64,000 nt of DNA from NCBI GenBank assembly GCA_015485155.1, contig WFUF01000007.1:1-64000 (forward strand), given 5' to 3'. The position numbers were made by a program, and so were the translations under genes. A model generated the notes under the pieces. The model made no database searches, was not told the DNA's origin, and was given only the letters and a program-made list of their open reading frames with translations. Below, piece after piece: positions 48,250 through 57,861 of the stretch (its first letter is position 1; each line of letters starts with the position of its first letter). The DNA comes from Robiginitomaculum sp. (GTDB lineage Bacteria; Pseudomonadota; Alphaproteobacteria; Caulobacterales; Maricaulaceae).

Positions 48250-48567
48250 TCACTCATCCAGACGTTTTTTTTCACGAATACTGTAAAAACTGGACAAGGG
48301 ATTGACAGTAATAATCCCATCGCCTTCCATTCCACTGTGGGCTGCATCCATAATGGTTTCGACAATGTGATCAGTTTGATCTTCCGGGGCGATTACCCGC
48401 ACAACACTGTGCCTTTGCAATAAATCACGCCTGAATGGATTTTTATGTTCACCATAACCCTTTACGGCAAAAACTGTCATTCCCGGAACATTTATTTTGC
48501 GTAATTCACGCCGGACAATTTTCATGGCCAGAACATCAACGGTTGCTGTTATTTCATTAAAAGCCAT
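48250..48567 (-). CDS. Divergent PII-like signalling protein
   Basis: A 105-residue protein with the PII ferredoxin-like fold: a strand-helix start (ATVDVLAMKIVRRELRKINV), then PGMTVFAVKGYG, a loop, and the B-loop region AAHSGMEGDGIITVNPL, which corresponds to the TGKIGDGKI motif of GlnB. The T-loop is short (HKNPFRRDLLQRH) and lacks the uridylylated tyrosine, so it is not a normal GlnB/GlnK. Nucleotide binding is plausible. It lies 15 nt after the second Rieske gene and 6 nt before a lipoprotein gene. The ATG at 48567 is used. Confidence 0.75.
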   Translation of the reverse strand: MAFNEITATVDVLAMKIVRRELRKINVPGMTVFAVKGYGEHKNPFRRDLLQRHSVVRVIAPEDQTDHIVETIMDAAHSGMEGDGIITVNPLSSFYSIREKKRLDE

Positions 48568-48582
48568 CACAATTTCCCTTTG

Positions 48583-49128
48583 CTATACTCCAATTTGCAC
48601 AATGCCATCTTCCAAAAATTGATAGGGCGGCAAGTCCAGATTACGCGGAGCCGGCCCGACACGAACCCGGCCGGCAGTGTCATAAACCGAGCCATGACAC
48701 ACACAATACCAGCCATTCCAATTGCCCCTGATCTGCGCCGGGCGCTGGCCCACGGGGACACAGCCCAAATGAGTACATATGCCAATTACAATCAGCCACT
48801 CTTTTTGCTGTACCCGCTCATCATCTGTTGCCGGATCAATCAGTTTTGCATTGTCATCGGCCTCGGCCTCGGCAATCTCCCTGGCCGTACGCCGGGAGAT
48901 AAAAACCGGCTTACCGCCCCATTTAACGGTAATACGCTGGCCCACTTCCATTGGTTTAAGATCAACTTCAATTTTACTCTTTGCCATCACATCAGCAGAA
49001 GGGTTCATACTGTCGATAAATGGCCATGCAGCAAATGCAGCTCCTGCCGTCAAACCACTGCCAGCGGCAATATAGATAAAATCCCTGCGATCAGGTCGTT
49101 TGCTATTATCTGGTTTTGATGTGTTCAT
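48583..49128 (-). CDS. Second Rieske iron-sulfur protein (bc1-type paralogue)
   Basis: A 181-residue paralogue of petA sharing the Tat-like anchor (DRRDFIYIAAGSGLTAGAAF) and MNPSADV hinge. Cluster ligands are C118, H120 in CTHLGC and C142, H145 in CVCHGSVYD; the disulfide partners C123 and C144 are kept. The usual CPCHGS is CVCHGS, and the insert between the cluster motifs is shorter. No cytochrome b or c1 is adjacent. It may swap into the bc1 complex under other conditions or serve another partner; both are inference. Confidence 0.88.
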   Translation of the reverse strand: MNTSKPDNSKRPDRRDFIYIAAGSGLTAGAAFAAWPFIDSMNPSADVMAKSKIEVDLKPMEVGQRITVKWGGKPVFISRRTAREIAEAEADDNAKLIDPATDDERVQQKEWLIVIGICTHLGCVPVGQRPAQIRGNWNGWYCVCHGSVYDTAGRVRVGPAPRNLDLPPYQFLEDGIVQIGV

Positions 49129-49317
49129 CTGGTTTAAGTCCTATTCATCAGGCTAAAGACAATCTTTAGCGCCAGAACCCGCAACCCGCACAAACGTGAA
49201 ACCTGATGCGCATTGCTCCCAGCCAGGCCACGATAACAGGTTCACACAGCCGATAGCGTTGGTCAAGATGAACTCAACTGACAGGGTGTCGCATGGGGTT
49301 TTAGGCCCGTAAATATT

Positions 49318-50937
49318 TTAGGACTTTTTCGACTTTGGTCTGGGCAAAAACCCAGGACGCACCGAATAGTTCACCGCCAGACCATAGTCCGGGTCATCAT
49401 CACTATCGACCATCAATTGTCCGGAGCGCTTTAATAACTGGTGGCAGTCTTTGGATAAATGACGCAATTGCACAGTTTTACCATGTTTGCGATATCGGGC
49501 TGCCATGGTCTCAATAGCCTGTAATGCCGACTGATCCACCACCCGGCTATTGATGAAATCCACTATTACCAGATCAGGATCATTTACCGGATCAAAAATC
49601 TCAGCAAAGCCATCAGTTGAGCCAAAGAACAATGGCCCGATAATTTTATAGACCCTTTTGCCTGCTTCACTGTCATCAATATGGGCGTGAATTCGTTTGG
49701 CATTACTCCACGCATAGGTCAGTGCCGAAACGATCACCCCGACAATTACCGCCGAAGCCAGATCATGCCAGACTGTAACCGCTGTCACCAGAAAAATCAC
49801 AAAGGCATCAGCTAACGGAATACGCCGCAATATGCGCAAACTCTGCCAGGCAAAGGTGCCGATCACCACCATGAACATTACCCCGACCAATGCCGCCAAT
49901 GGTATTTGCTCAATCACGCCGGAGCCAATCAGAATAAAGGCAAGCAAAAACAATGCCGCAACCAGAGCCGAAAGTCTGGTGCGCCCGCCGGATTTTACGT
50001 TAATCACTGTTTGACCGATCATGGCACAGCCGCCCATGCCGCCAAACATGCCGGTTAGTGTATTGGCTACCCCTTGCGCAAAACATTCCTGTGATGAGCC
50101 GCCAGAATGTTTATCCGTCATTTCACCTACCAGATTCAAGGTAAGCAGACTTTCGATCAAACCGATTGTTGCCAGAATAAGCGCATAGGGAAAAATTATC
50201 TTGAAAGTCTCAAAAGTAAGAGGCACAGCCGGAATATGCAAAGAAGGAAACCCACCGGCAATCGAGGCCAAATCACCAACCCGTGGCACATCCAGACCAA
50301 AACCGATTACCACGGCAGCAACCACGATAATCCCGGCCAATGGCGCGGGAATGGCTTTGGTAATTTTGGGCATTATCCAGATAACTGCCATGGTCAACGC
50401 TACCAGCCCAAGCATCATAAACAGGGGCCAGCCTTGCATCCATTCCTTATCCGCACCTGAACCCACCTGAAAATGTGACATCTGGGCCAGAAAAATCACA
50501 ATGGCCAGGCCGTTCACAAACCCCAGCATTACCGGGTGCGGAACCAGCCTGATTAGTTTGCCCAGACGAAACAGACCGGCCAGAATCTGCAAAATTCCCA
50601 TCAAAACCACCGTGGCAAACAGGTATTCAACTCCGTGACTAGCGACCAGAGCCACCATCACCACCGCCAGCGCCCCGGTTGCCCCGGAAATCATCCCGGG
50701 CTGACCACCAATAAGCGCAGTAATCAAACCCACCAAAAAGGCGGCATACAGACCGACCAACGGGTTGACGCCGGCCACAAAGGCAAAGGCCACCGCCTCT
50801 GGCACCAGAGCCAAAGCTACAGTTAACCCGGCAAGAACCTCAATCCGGATGCGACTAGGAGTAAACCCCGAATTACGGGCCCGACGCCAACCGGTAACGG
50901 AAAGCTGTTTGGCAAATGCGCCTAATGTGGGTTTCAT
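49318..50937 (-). CDS. SulP family anion transporter with STAS domain
   Basis: Membrane transporter of 539 residues for sulfate, bicarbonate or related anions. The N-terminal half has the SulP pattern (GLTVALALVPEAVAFAFVAG, GLYAAFLVGLITALIGG) with 10-14 helices. The C-terminal STAS domain starts near residue 420 (KIIGPLFFGSTDGFAEIF, VIVDFINSRVVDQSALQAIE). The ATG at 50937 follows AAGG by 8 nt. It lies 189 bp upstream of the second Rieske gene on the same strand. The substrate cannot be told. Confidence 0.9.
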   Translation of the reverse strand: MKPTLGAFAKQLSVTGWRRARNSGFTPSRIRIEVLAGLTVALALVPEAVAFAFVAGVNPLVGLYAAFLVGLITALIGGQPGMISGATGALAVVMVALVASHGVEYLFATVVLMGILQILAGLFRLGKLIRLVPHPVMLGFVNGLAIVIFLAQMSHFQVGSGADKEWMQGWPLFMMLGLVALTMAVIWIMPKITKAIPAPLAGIIVVAAVVIGFGLDVPRVGDLASIAGGFPSLHIPAVPLTFETFKIIFPYALILATIGLIESLLTLNLVGEMTDKHSGGSSQECFAQGVANTLTGMFGGMGGCAMIGQTVINVKSGGRTRLSALVAALFLLAFILIGSGVIEQIPLAALVGVMFMVVIGTFAWQSLRILRRIPLADAFVIFLVTAVTVWHDLASAVIVGVIVSALTYAWSNAKRIHAHIDDSEAGKRVYKIIGPLFFGSTDGFAEIFDPVNDPDLVIVDFINSRVVDQSALQAIETMAARYRKHGKTVQLRHLSKDCHQLLKRSGQLMVDSDDDPDYGLAVNYSVRPGFLPRPKSKKS

Positions 50938-51153
50938 GGATATGCCTTGAAAAAGAATAAGGTTCAAAACCGGCCTAAGATACCGGCTGCGCCCTAATAA
51001 CGATAAGTTTGCCAATAGCAAGCACTGTTTACAAGCAGGTGAAAATAACATCAGGTTTGATCCTTATGGGAGCTTCTGCCCAGGCCTCATTGCTGGCGTT
51101 TTTGTCCTGGTTCTTTACTATTTTAAGGAAACGGGTTTCAGACTCATCACTTT

Positions 51154-51182
51154 CGTCACTTACGGCCTTCGCGTAAGTGACG
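51154..51182. other. Perfect 11-bp inverted repeat
   Basis: CGTCACTTACG and CGTAAGTGACG flank a 7-nt loop. It lies just before the GGGTCA iterons. There is no T tract on either side, so it is not a typical terminator; it may be an operator or part of the repeat element. Confidence 0.7.
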
Positions 51183-51189
51183 ATTAGAG

Positions 51190-51589
51190 GTGAGGGTCAG
51201 TGACGAGGGTCACCGTGAAGGGTCACTCATAGGGTCAGTGCTAAGGGTCAGTGCAAATTTTGCTGTCCCTTGAATGATACTTACGCCACCCTGCAATCAC
51301 ACCAAAAAGGCACTTGTGGACAATAAACTGACCTTAAAATGACCCTTGTGGATACTGACTGACCCTTGGGATGCGGGGATAAGTGCAAGAGGTACCCGCA
51401 CTTGCCAAAACTGTTATAATGTAAGGGTTAGGTGCTAAGCGCCCGACAAATACGCTCTTTGACAGGTAAATATTTTCTCAAAACCAATAAAACAAAAGGG
51501 TTTTTGAACAATCATCTGTGTGCAAAGCAAGCTGGTGGCACCTGTTGCCTGATGCTGCCTGATGCTGCCTGATCCTTGTTATCCTGCGG
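51190..51589 (-). repeat. Dispersed GGGTCA-rich repeat, copy 2
   Basis: This is the reverse-oriented partner of 3586-3935. The 739-bp gap between hydA and the SulP gene holds no credible gene; this element fills most of it. It contains a regular array of five GGGTCA iterons at 51194, 51207, 51220, 51232 and 51245 (12-13 bp period), opposite-strand TGACC motifs around 51330-51366, and near-DnaA boxes TGTGGACAA (51315) and TGTGGATAC (51347). A 10-bp tandem GCCTGATGCT occurs near 51547-51567. Confidence 0.85.
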
Positions 51590-51676
51590 CTAAAGCTGCA
51601 ATTCGATGGATATGATTTTTTTCAGCCCTTGAAATTTGAATTCAGGGAGCTTTTGTATTGCAATCAGGCACTACGG

Positions 51677-53131
<1,455 letters not shown>

Positions 53132-54577
53132 TTATTTCTTCGCCAAAGCCAGATATACCACGCCAGCTACAGCAAAGCCAACAAACCAGGCGTAACCATA
53201 AATGGTGTCAAACATGGCTGGAACTGAATCTACAAAACCTGCCACATGCAAAAACCCCGGTAAGCTAGGTAATATGCCGATAAGCAGCGCGATCAATCCG
53301 GCACTGTTCCAGCCGTTATTCTGGCCATAAATACCATCATGACGGAATAAATCTTCCAGCTTAAACTCGGTTTTACGCAAGATGAAATAATCGGCAATCA
53401 ACAAGCCGGCAATTGGCCCAAGCAAGGCTGAATATCCAACCAGCCACGTAAATATATAAGCCCCTGCGTCCTCAACCAGCTTCCACGGAAAGATCAAAAT
53501 CCCGATGGCAGCAGTAATATACCCACCCATACTAAATGATACTTTCGACGGAGCCAGATTAGAGAACCCATAAGCCGGAGCCACCACATTGGCCGCCAGA
53601 TTGGTGCTCAAGGTTGCCACCACCAGAGCAATTAGCGCAAAAATTACCCCAATGCCGCCCATGCGCCCGGCCAGCTCTACCGGGTTCCATATTGCTTCGC
53701 CATAAATTTGCACCGTTGCCGATGTTACCGCCACCGAAATAAATGCGAACAAAGCCATAGGCACAGGCAAGCCAATGGCCTGTCCCAGTATTTGATCGCT
53801 TTGCGACTTTGCGAACCGTGTAAAATCAGGAATGTTCAAGGCAATCGTTGCCCAAAACCCGACCATGGCCGTAAGCGATATGGCAAATACCTGCCAGAAC
53901 TGGCCTTCTCTCGCCCCCCCAGTGACAAATTGTGATGGAGCCGACAGCATCTCTCCAAACCCGTCAGCCTGCACATAGGCCCAGGCCAATAGTGCCAGCC
54001 CCATAACCAGAAGAAACGGCGCGGCCAAAGTCTCCAGCCATCTGATGCTTTCAGTACCTTTTTGGATGAAATATAAATGCATCGCCCAAAAAACCAGAAA
54101 ACAAACGGTTTGTGCCAGATCAATGCCTAATATCGGCAAATCTGCGCCTTTGAACATATCGCCGGTAAGCGCATTCAAGATCACATAAATCGCCGAACCA
54201 CCAACCCATGTATTGATACCGAACCAACCACAGGCCACTAATCCGCGCATGATTGCCGGGATTTTGGCGCCTTTGGTACCAAAGGCCGAGCGCAGCAACA
54301 CTGGGAATGGGACTCCGTATTTGGCTCCCATATGGCCAATAAGAACCATTGGGACCAAAACTATCGCATTGCCCAAAAATACAGTTAAAACTGCCTGCCA
54401 CCAATTCATGCCAGCGGCAACCAGACCGCCAGAGAGCATATAGGTCGGCACACAAACCACCATTGCCACCCACAGCGACGCAAATGACCACATGCCCCAT
54501 GTTCGTTCATCATCAGAAGCCGGAGCCATATCAGAATTATATAGCAGGCTGTCTGCGTCCTTGATAAACTTGCTCAT
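53132..54577 (-). CDS. NCS1 family nucleobase/hydantoin permease
   Basis: Membrane symporter of 481 residues with 12 helices. Family features include WGMWSFASLWVAMVVCVPTY at the start of helix 1, a long LARGE loop set and NIPDFTRFAKSQ in the central part. Position next to hydA and the PreAT genes argues for uracil, dihydrouracil or hydantoin uptake. GGAGGG precedes the ATG. It is cotranscribed with hydA. Confidence 0.9.
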   Translation of the reverse strand: MSKFIKDADSLLYNSDMAPASDDERTWGMWSFASLWVAMVVCVPTYMLSGGLVAAGMNWWQAVLTVFLGNAIVLVPMVLIGHMGAKYGVPFPVLLRSAFGTKGAKIPAIMRGLVACGWFGINTWVGGSAIYVILNALTGDMFKGADLPILGIDLAQTVCFLVFWAMHLYFIQKGTESIRWLETLAAPFLLVMGLALLAWAYVQADGFGEMLSAPSQFVTGGAREGQFWQVFAISLTAMVGFWATIALNIPDFTRFAKSQSDQILGQAIGLPVPMALFAFISVAVTSATVQIYGEAIWNPVELAGRMGGIGVIFALIALVVATLSTNLAANVVAPAYGFSNLAPSKVSFSMGGYITAAIGILIFPWKLVEDAGAYIFTWLVGYSALLGPIAGLLIADYFILRKTEFKLEDLFRHDGIYGQNNGWNSAGLIALLIGILPSLPGFLHVAGFVDSVPAMFDTIYGYAWFVGFAVAGVVYLALAKK

Positions 54578-54642
54578 GCTTATGCCCTCCCCGGCCCCAC
54601 TTTAGGCCGCAATTAAAGCATAGGCCAGAACCAAGGGCTAGT

Positions 54643-56058
54643 TTACTGGAATTGCATCACGATGGTTTGTGTTTCGCCAGCTGTGATCACAATATCGCGG
54701 CTGTACTCTTGACCGCCATACATGCCCTTGATGCGGTATTTGCCAGCTGGCAGATCAAAGCTAGGTGAAACCCTGTAGGAATAGGTCAAATATTGGTCGG
54801 CGACTTCGCCGTCCTTCATGGCAAAAATCTTCCATTCCCTGCCAACAGGGTTTTGTGAAGTGGCACTACCCCGCCCGCTCAGCAATAATCTTCCGGTATT
54901 AAAAACAATGGTAACATCCGTAGTTTCATCGACCTTCACCTCCACATCCTTAAACTTGGTGGCCTCACCGTACATGCCCTTGATGCGGTATTTGCCAGCT
55001 GGCAGATCAAAGCTAGGTGAAACCCTGTAGGAATAGGTCAAATATTGGTCGGCGACTTCGCCGTCCTTCATGGCAAAAATCTTCCATTCCCTGCCAACAG
55101 GGTTTTGTGATTGCGGCCCAGCGCGACCCTGAACCCGCAAGGTTCCTGTACCAAACAAAATAGTGACCTCGGTAACGTCATCGTCTTTTACTTCCACATC
55201 CTGATAGACGACGGCTTCGCCATGAACTCCCTTAATTTGGTATTTTCCTGCAGGCAGTGAAAAATCAGCCATGGCTGAGTATGAATATGTATAATATTTG
55301 TCTGCCAGCTTTCCGTCTTGAAAGGCATAGACCTCCCAGCTCACACCATCGGTAAGCACTTCGGAAGTTTTACGAACTTTGCCACGCAATTTCAGGTTAA
55401 ATTCTTTGGTCACCGCTTTTGAAACAACTTGCAAAGCAGTAGTTAATTCGGCGGCATTTGATGCGGAAAAATACTGGCCACCGGTATTATCGGCAATGCA
55501 CTGCAAAGCTTTGGATTCTTCTTTCGACAGATCAAACCCGACAACATGGGTGGTAAAATCAACCCCAAGTTTTTCCAACTCGCTGGCCACAGCACACGGG
55601 TCGGCATTACAGGTTTCCAAGCCATCGGTAACCAGAATTACTGTCGCCTTGTTTTCCTCGTACTTCAGTGTCTGCGCTGCCTGCTTAACCGCAGCAGAAA
55701 GCGGGGTTTTACCTTTCGGGTTTAGGGCCTCTACCGCCGCAGTAAACGCTTTGGCGTCCACCTGACCGGGCGCGATGATCTGTTCAATATCCGAGCAATC
55801 GCCTTTGCGCCTATGACCATAGACAATTAGCCCCAATTCGTTTTGTGGCTGCCAAGTTGCAAGCATTGTTTGCAACACGGATCTGGAAATAGTGATTTTT
55901 GGCTCGCCGTCAATTTGCCCCCACATGCTGCCTGAAGCATCAAACACCAATATGGTTTTTGATGGCTCATTTTCGGAATCATTTTGTGCAAATGACGGCG
56001 CCGCTCCGAAAATTACCAACAAGAAAATACAGATTAGTTTACCGATAGATACGCGCAT
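54643..56058 (-). CDS. Secreted VWA-domain protein with three C-terminal beta repeats
   Basis: A 471-residue exported protein. After a signal peptide (1-24) comes a von Willebrand A domain with an intact metal site: DASGS at 40-44, a conserved Thr in GKTPLSAA and VTDGLETC. Three beta repeats of about 84 residues follow (roughly 215-300, 300-385, 385-471), each with W-(K/E)-(I/V)-(F/Y)-A-x-(K/Q)-DG and LPAGKY(R/Q)IKG. Repeats 2 and 3 share a stretch of about 47 identical residues. It lies between the permease and ureidopropionase genes, with no known link to pyrimidine use. Adhesion or envelope function is inference. Confidence 0.85.
   Translation of the reverse strand: MRVSIGKLICIFLLVIFGAAPSFAQNDSENEPSKTILVFDASGSMWGQIDGEPKITISRSVLQTMLATWQPQNELGLIVYGHRRKGDCSDIEQIIAPGQVDAKAFTAAVEALNPKGKTPLSAAVKQAAQTLKYEENKATVILVTDGLETCNADPCAVASELEKLGVDFTTHVVGFDLSKEESKALQCIADNTGGQYFSASNAAELTTALQVVSKAVTKEFNLKLRGKVRKTSEVLTDGVSWEVYAFQDGKLADKYYTYSYSAMADFSLPAGKYQIKGVHGEAVVYQDVEVKDDDVTEVTILFGTGTLRVQGRAGPQSQNPVGREWKIFAMKDGEVADQYLTYSYRVSPSFDLPAGKYRIKGMYGEATKFKDVEVKVDETTDVTIVFNTGRLLLSGRGSATSQNPVGREWKIFAMKDGEVADQYLTYSYRVSPSFDLPAGKYRIKGMYGGQEYSRDIVITAGETQTIVMQFQ
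54719..55110 (-). repeat. 140-bp exact direct repeat inside the VWA gene
   Basis: 54719-54858 and 54971-55110 are identical over 140 bp, with a period of 252 bp (84 codons, in frame). The third protein repeat upstream in the gene is clearly diverged at the DNA level. Confidence 0.95.
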
Positions 56059-56149
56059 TTGTTCCCCCCGAAGATGACCCGCGCACTAACAATACATAGC
56101 AAATTTAACGCATTACATCAATTGAGGCAAAGGCAGGCAGCACCCGCAC

Positions 56150-56218
56150 TTATTCCTTGGTATATTCGACAAGCGCTCCAGCGATGTCGATCAGCGCAGA
56201 AACACGCATTTTGCTCAT
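56150..56218 (-). CDS. Possible 22-residue micro-ORF after the ureidopropionase gene
   Basis: A tiny reading frame begins MSKMRVSALIDIAGALVEYT and ends KE. AAGGA lies 7 nt before the ATG, and it starts 12 nt after the ureidopropionase stop. The ribosome binding site is better than chance, but length gives no statistical support. Confidence 0.3.
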   Translation of the reverse strand: MSKMRVSALIDIAGALVEYTKE

Positions 56219-56229
56219 ATCAAAATCCT

Positions 56230-57099
56230 TCATTCACTATCCGTGAGTTTTCCATAGGTATCTGGGCGGCGGTCGCGGAAAAACTGCCACAGATTGCGCA
56301 CTTCCTTGACCATACCCATATCCATATCGTGGATCAGTAACTCGTCCTTGTCACGGCTGGCTTCGGCCTCGATCTGGCCGCGTGGATTTACGAAATAGCT
56401 TTGGCCGTAAAATTCGCCAATGTCCCACGGTTGCTCGCGGCCAATGCGGTTAATCGCACCAATATAACAGCCATTGGCAGCCGCCGATGCCGGTTGTTCC
56501 AGTTTCCACAAATACTCCGACAATCCAGCCACAGTAGCCGATGGGTTTACGATATATTCAGCGCCATTTAACGCCAAAGCCCGCCAGCCTTCGGGGAAAT
56601 GGCGATCATAACAAATATACACACCCAATTTACAGTATTTGGTTTGAAATACCGGCCAGTTGGATTTGCCGGGCTTGAAGAAAAACTTCTCCCAAAACCC
56701 TGCTACTTGCGGAATATGGGTTTTGCGGTATTTGCCTAAGTATTCGCCGTCCGCATCAATTACTGCCGCCGTATTGTAATAAACCCCGGTGACATCGTCG
56801 GCCTCATAAATCGGCACCACGATCACCATATTGTACTTTTTCGCGTAAGATTGCATCAGGCGCGTAGTCGGACCATCGGGGATTTTTTCTGCAGCATCGA
56901 ACCATTTTACATCTTGAGATGGGCAAAAATACGGCTGGGTGAATACTTCTTGAAAACAAAGTACCTGGACGCCTTTTTTACCGGCTTCCTCAATCAACGG
57001 AATATGGGCCTCGATCATCGCCTTGGTGATATTCGCCGGGCTTTCATCGGTACTTGCTTTTAGGGCCATCTGAATCAGGCCGCCGCGTAATTTGGTCAT
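56230..57099 (-). CDS. Beta-ureidopropionase (N-carbamoyl-beta-alanine amidohydrolase)
   Basis: Hydrolyses N-carbamoyl-beta-alanine to beta-alanine, CO2 and ammonia, the third step of reductive pyrimidine breakdown. Nitrilase fold with the triad Glu51 (CFQEVF), Lys126 (KYRKTHIP) and Cys163 (YICYDRHFPE). The 289-residue length fits bacterial N-carbamoyl amidases, and N-carbamoylputrescine amidase is an alternative from sequence alone. The gene neighbourhood decides for the pyrimidine role. AAGGA precedes the ATG. Confidence 0.9.
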   Translation of the reverse strand: MTKLRGGLIQMALKASTDESPANITKAMIEAHIPLIEEAGKKGVQVLCFQEVFTQPYFCPSQDVKWFDAAEKIPDGPTTRLMQSYAKKYNMVIVVPIYEADDVTGVYYNTAAVIDADGEYLGKYRKTHIPQVAGFWEKFFFKPGKSNWPVFQTKYCKLGVYICYDRHFPEGWRALALNGAEYIVNPSATVAGLSEYLWKLEQPASAAANGCYIGAINRIGREQPWDIGEFYGQSYFVNPRGQIEAEASRDKDELLIHDMDMGMVKEVRNLWQFFRDRRPDTYGKLTDSE

Positions 57100-57262
57100 G
57101 ATTTTGTCCTTAACTCAAAGCATTACTGTAATTGCGTACTGAAAAAAGAAAAGGGGATTTATGGTTGGTAGCACTATTTGTGATTGATGCTATTTATTTT
57201 GCATGTTATGAGTGTTCCTCATTTTAAGGAAAGGTGCCGTTTTAAGGAAAGGCGAAATCCTA

Positions 57263-57699
57263 ATGAAAAATTTCTATATCCTGACATTGATATTTCTGTT
57301 TTTAACACCTGCAACAGCGGCACTTTCTCTTACCGAGCAACCTATGGCCAAGCAGCGCCAAAACCAGTTTCGTGAGCAGGTGAACCATATCCCCAACCTT
57401 CTGACAAAACAAACAAGGCTTTCCGCGTTGATAATATTTCCTCAGGCAAGGCTGGCTTTCTATCCCTTGTTCTACAGGGAAATTCTGTAGTAAGCGCACA
57501 ATTTTTATCACCAACAGAAATTGATGCGGAAACAAAGAAGAAAGCACAAAGCCAACCGAAAACCCAATCCCTGAACACCAATAAAATTGTCTATGATGAT
57601 GAAACCATTATCATTGTAAGAATTACCTTTGCCAATGGCTCTACAAGCTTTGTAATCATCCACAAAGCAACAGGAACAACAACAATAGTAGCGCAATGA
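57263..57699 (+). pseudogene. Frameshifted gene for a small exported protein
   Basis: An ATG behind AAGGAAAGG starts a signal peptide (KNFYILTLIFLFLTPATAAL). The frame ends early at 57488. From 57376 the -1 frame is open and coding-like to a TGA at 57697: AGEPYPQPSDKTNKAFRVDN, then SSGKAGFLSLVLQGNSVVS and later VYDDETIIIVRITFANGSTS. Joined, they give about 145 residues, consistent with one lost base between 57376 and 57488. The family is unknown. A sequencing error or programmed -1 frameshift cannot be excluded; no classic slippery heptamer is evident. Confidence 0.6.
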
Positions 57700-57780
57700 C
57701 AAGACCTCAGCTTTAAGGCGCTTTTCTGATTAGCGCACTTTCGGCTCTCATATTGGCTAAAATGCAAATCTTTGTTTATC

Positions 57781-57860
57781 GCATTTTTGAGCCGTAAAAC
57801 CCGTCCTCAAGCAGCGAAGCGATAGGACAGATAAAAACTTCCCACTTTTGCTAAAAATGC
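57781..57860. repeat. A hairpin with one B module in its loop
   Basis: A complete A hairpin contains a B module (57803-57828, arms GTCCT/AGGAC) in its loop. The tail of another A-like unit (GGCTAAAATGC) lies at 57755-57765. The right end abuts the TAG stop of mmsA. Confidence 0.9.
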
Positions 57861-57861
57861 T

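Noticed and set aside
51190-51589. Chromosomal or plasmid replication origin
   Set aside because: DnaA-like boxes are imperfect and only two, no rep, parAB or hemE/dnaA genes are nearby, and a second degenerate copy exists. Kept only as an observation on iterons.
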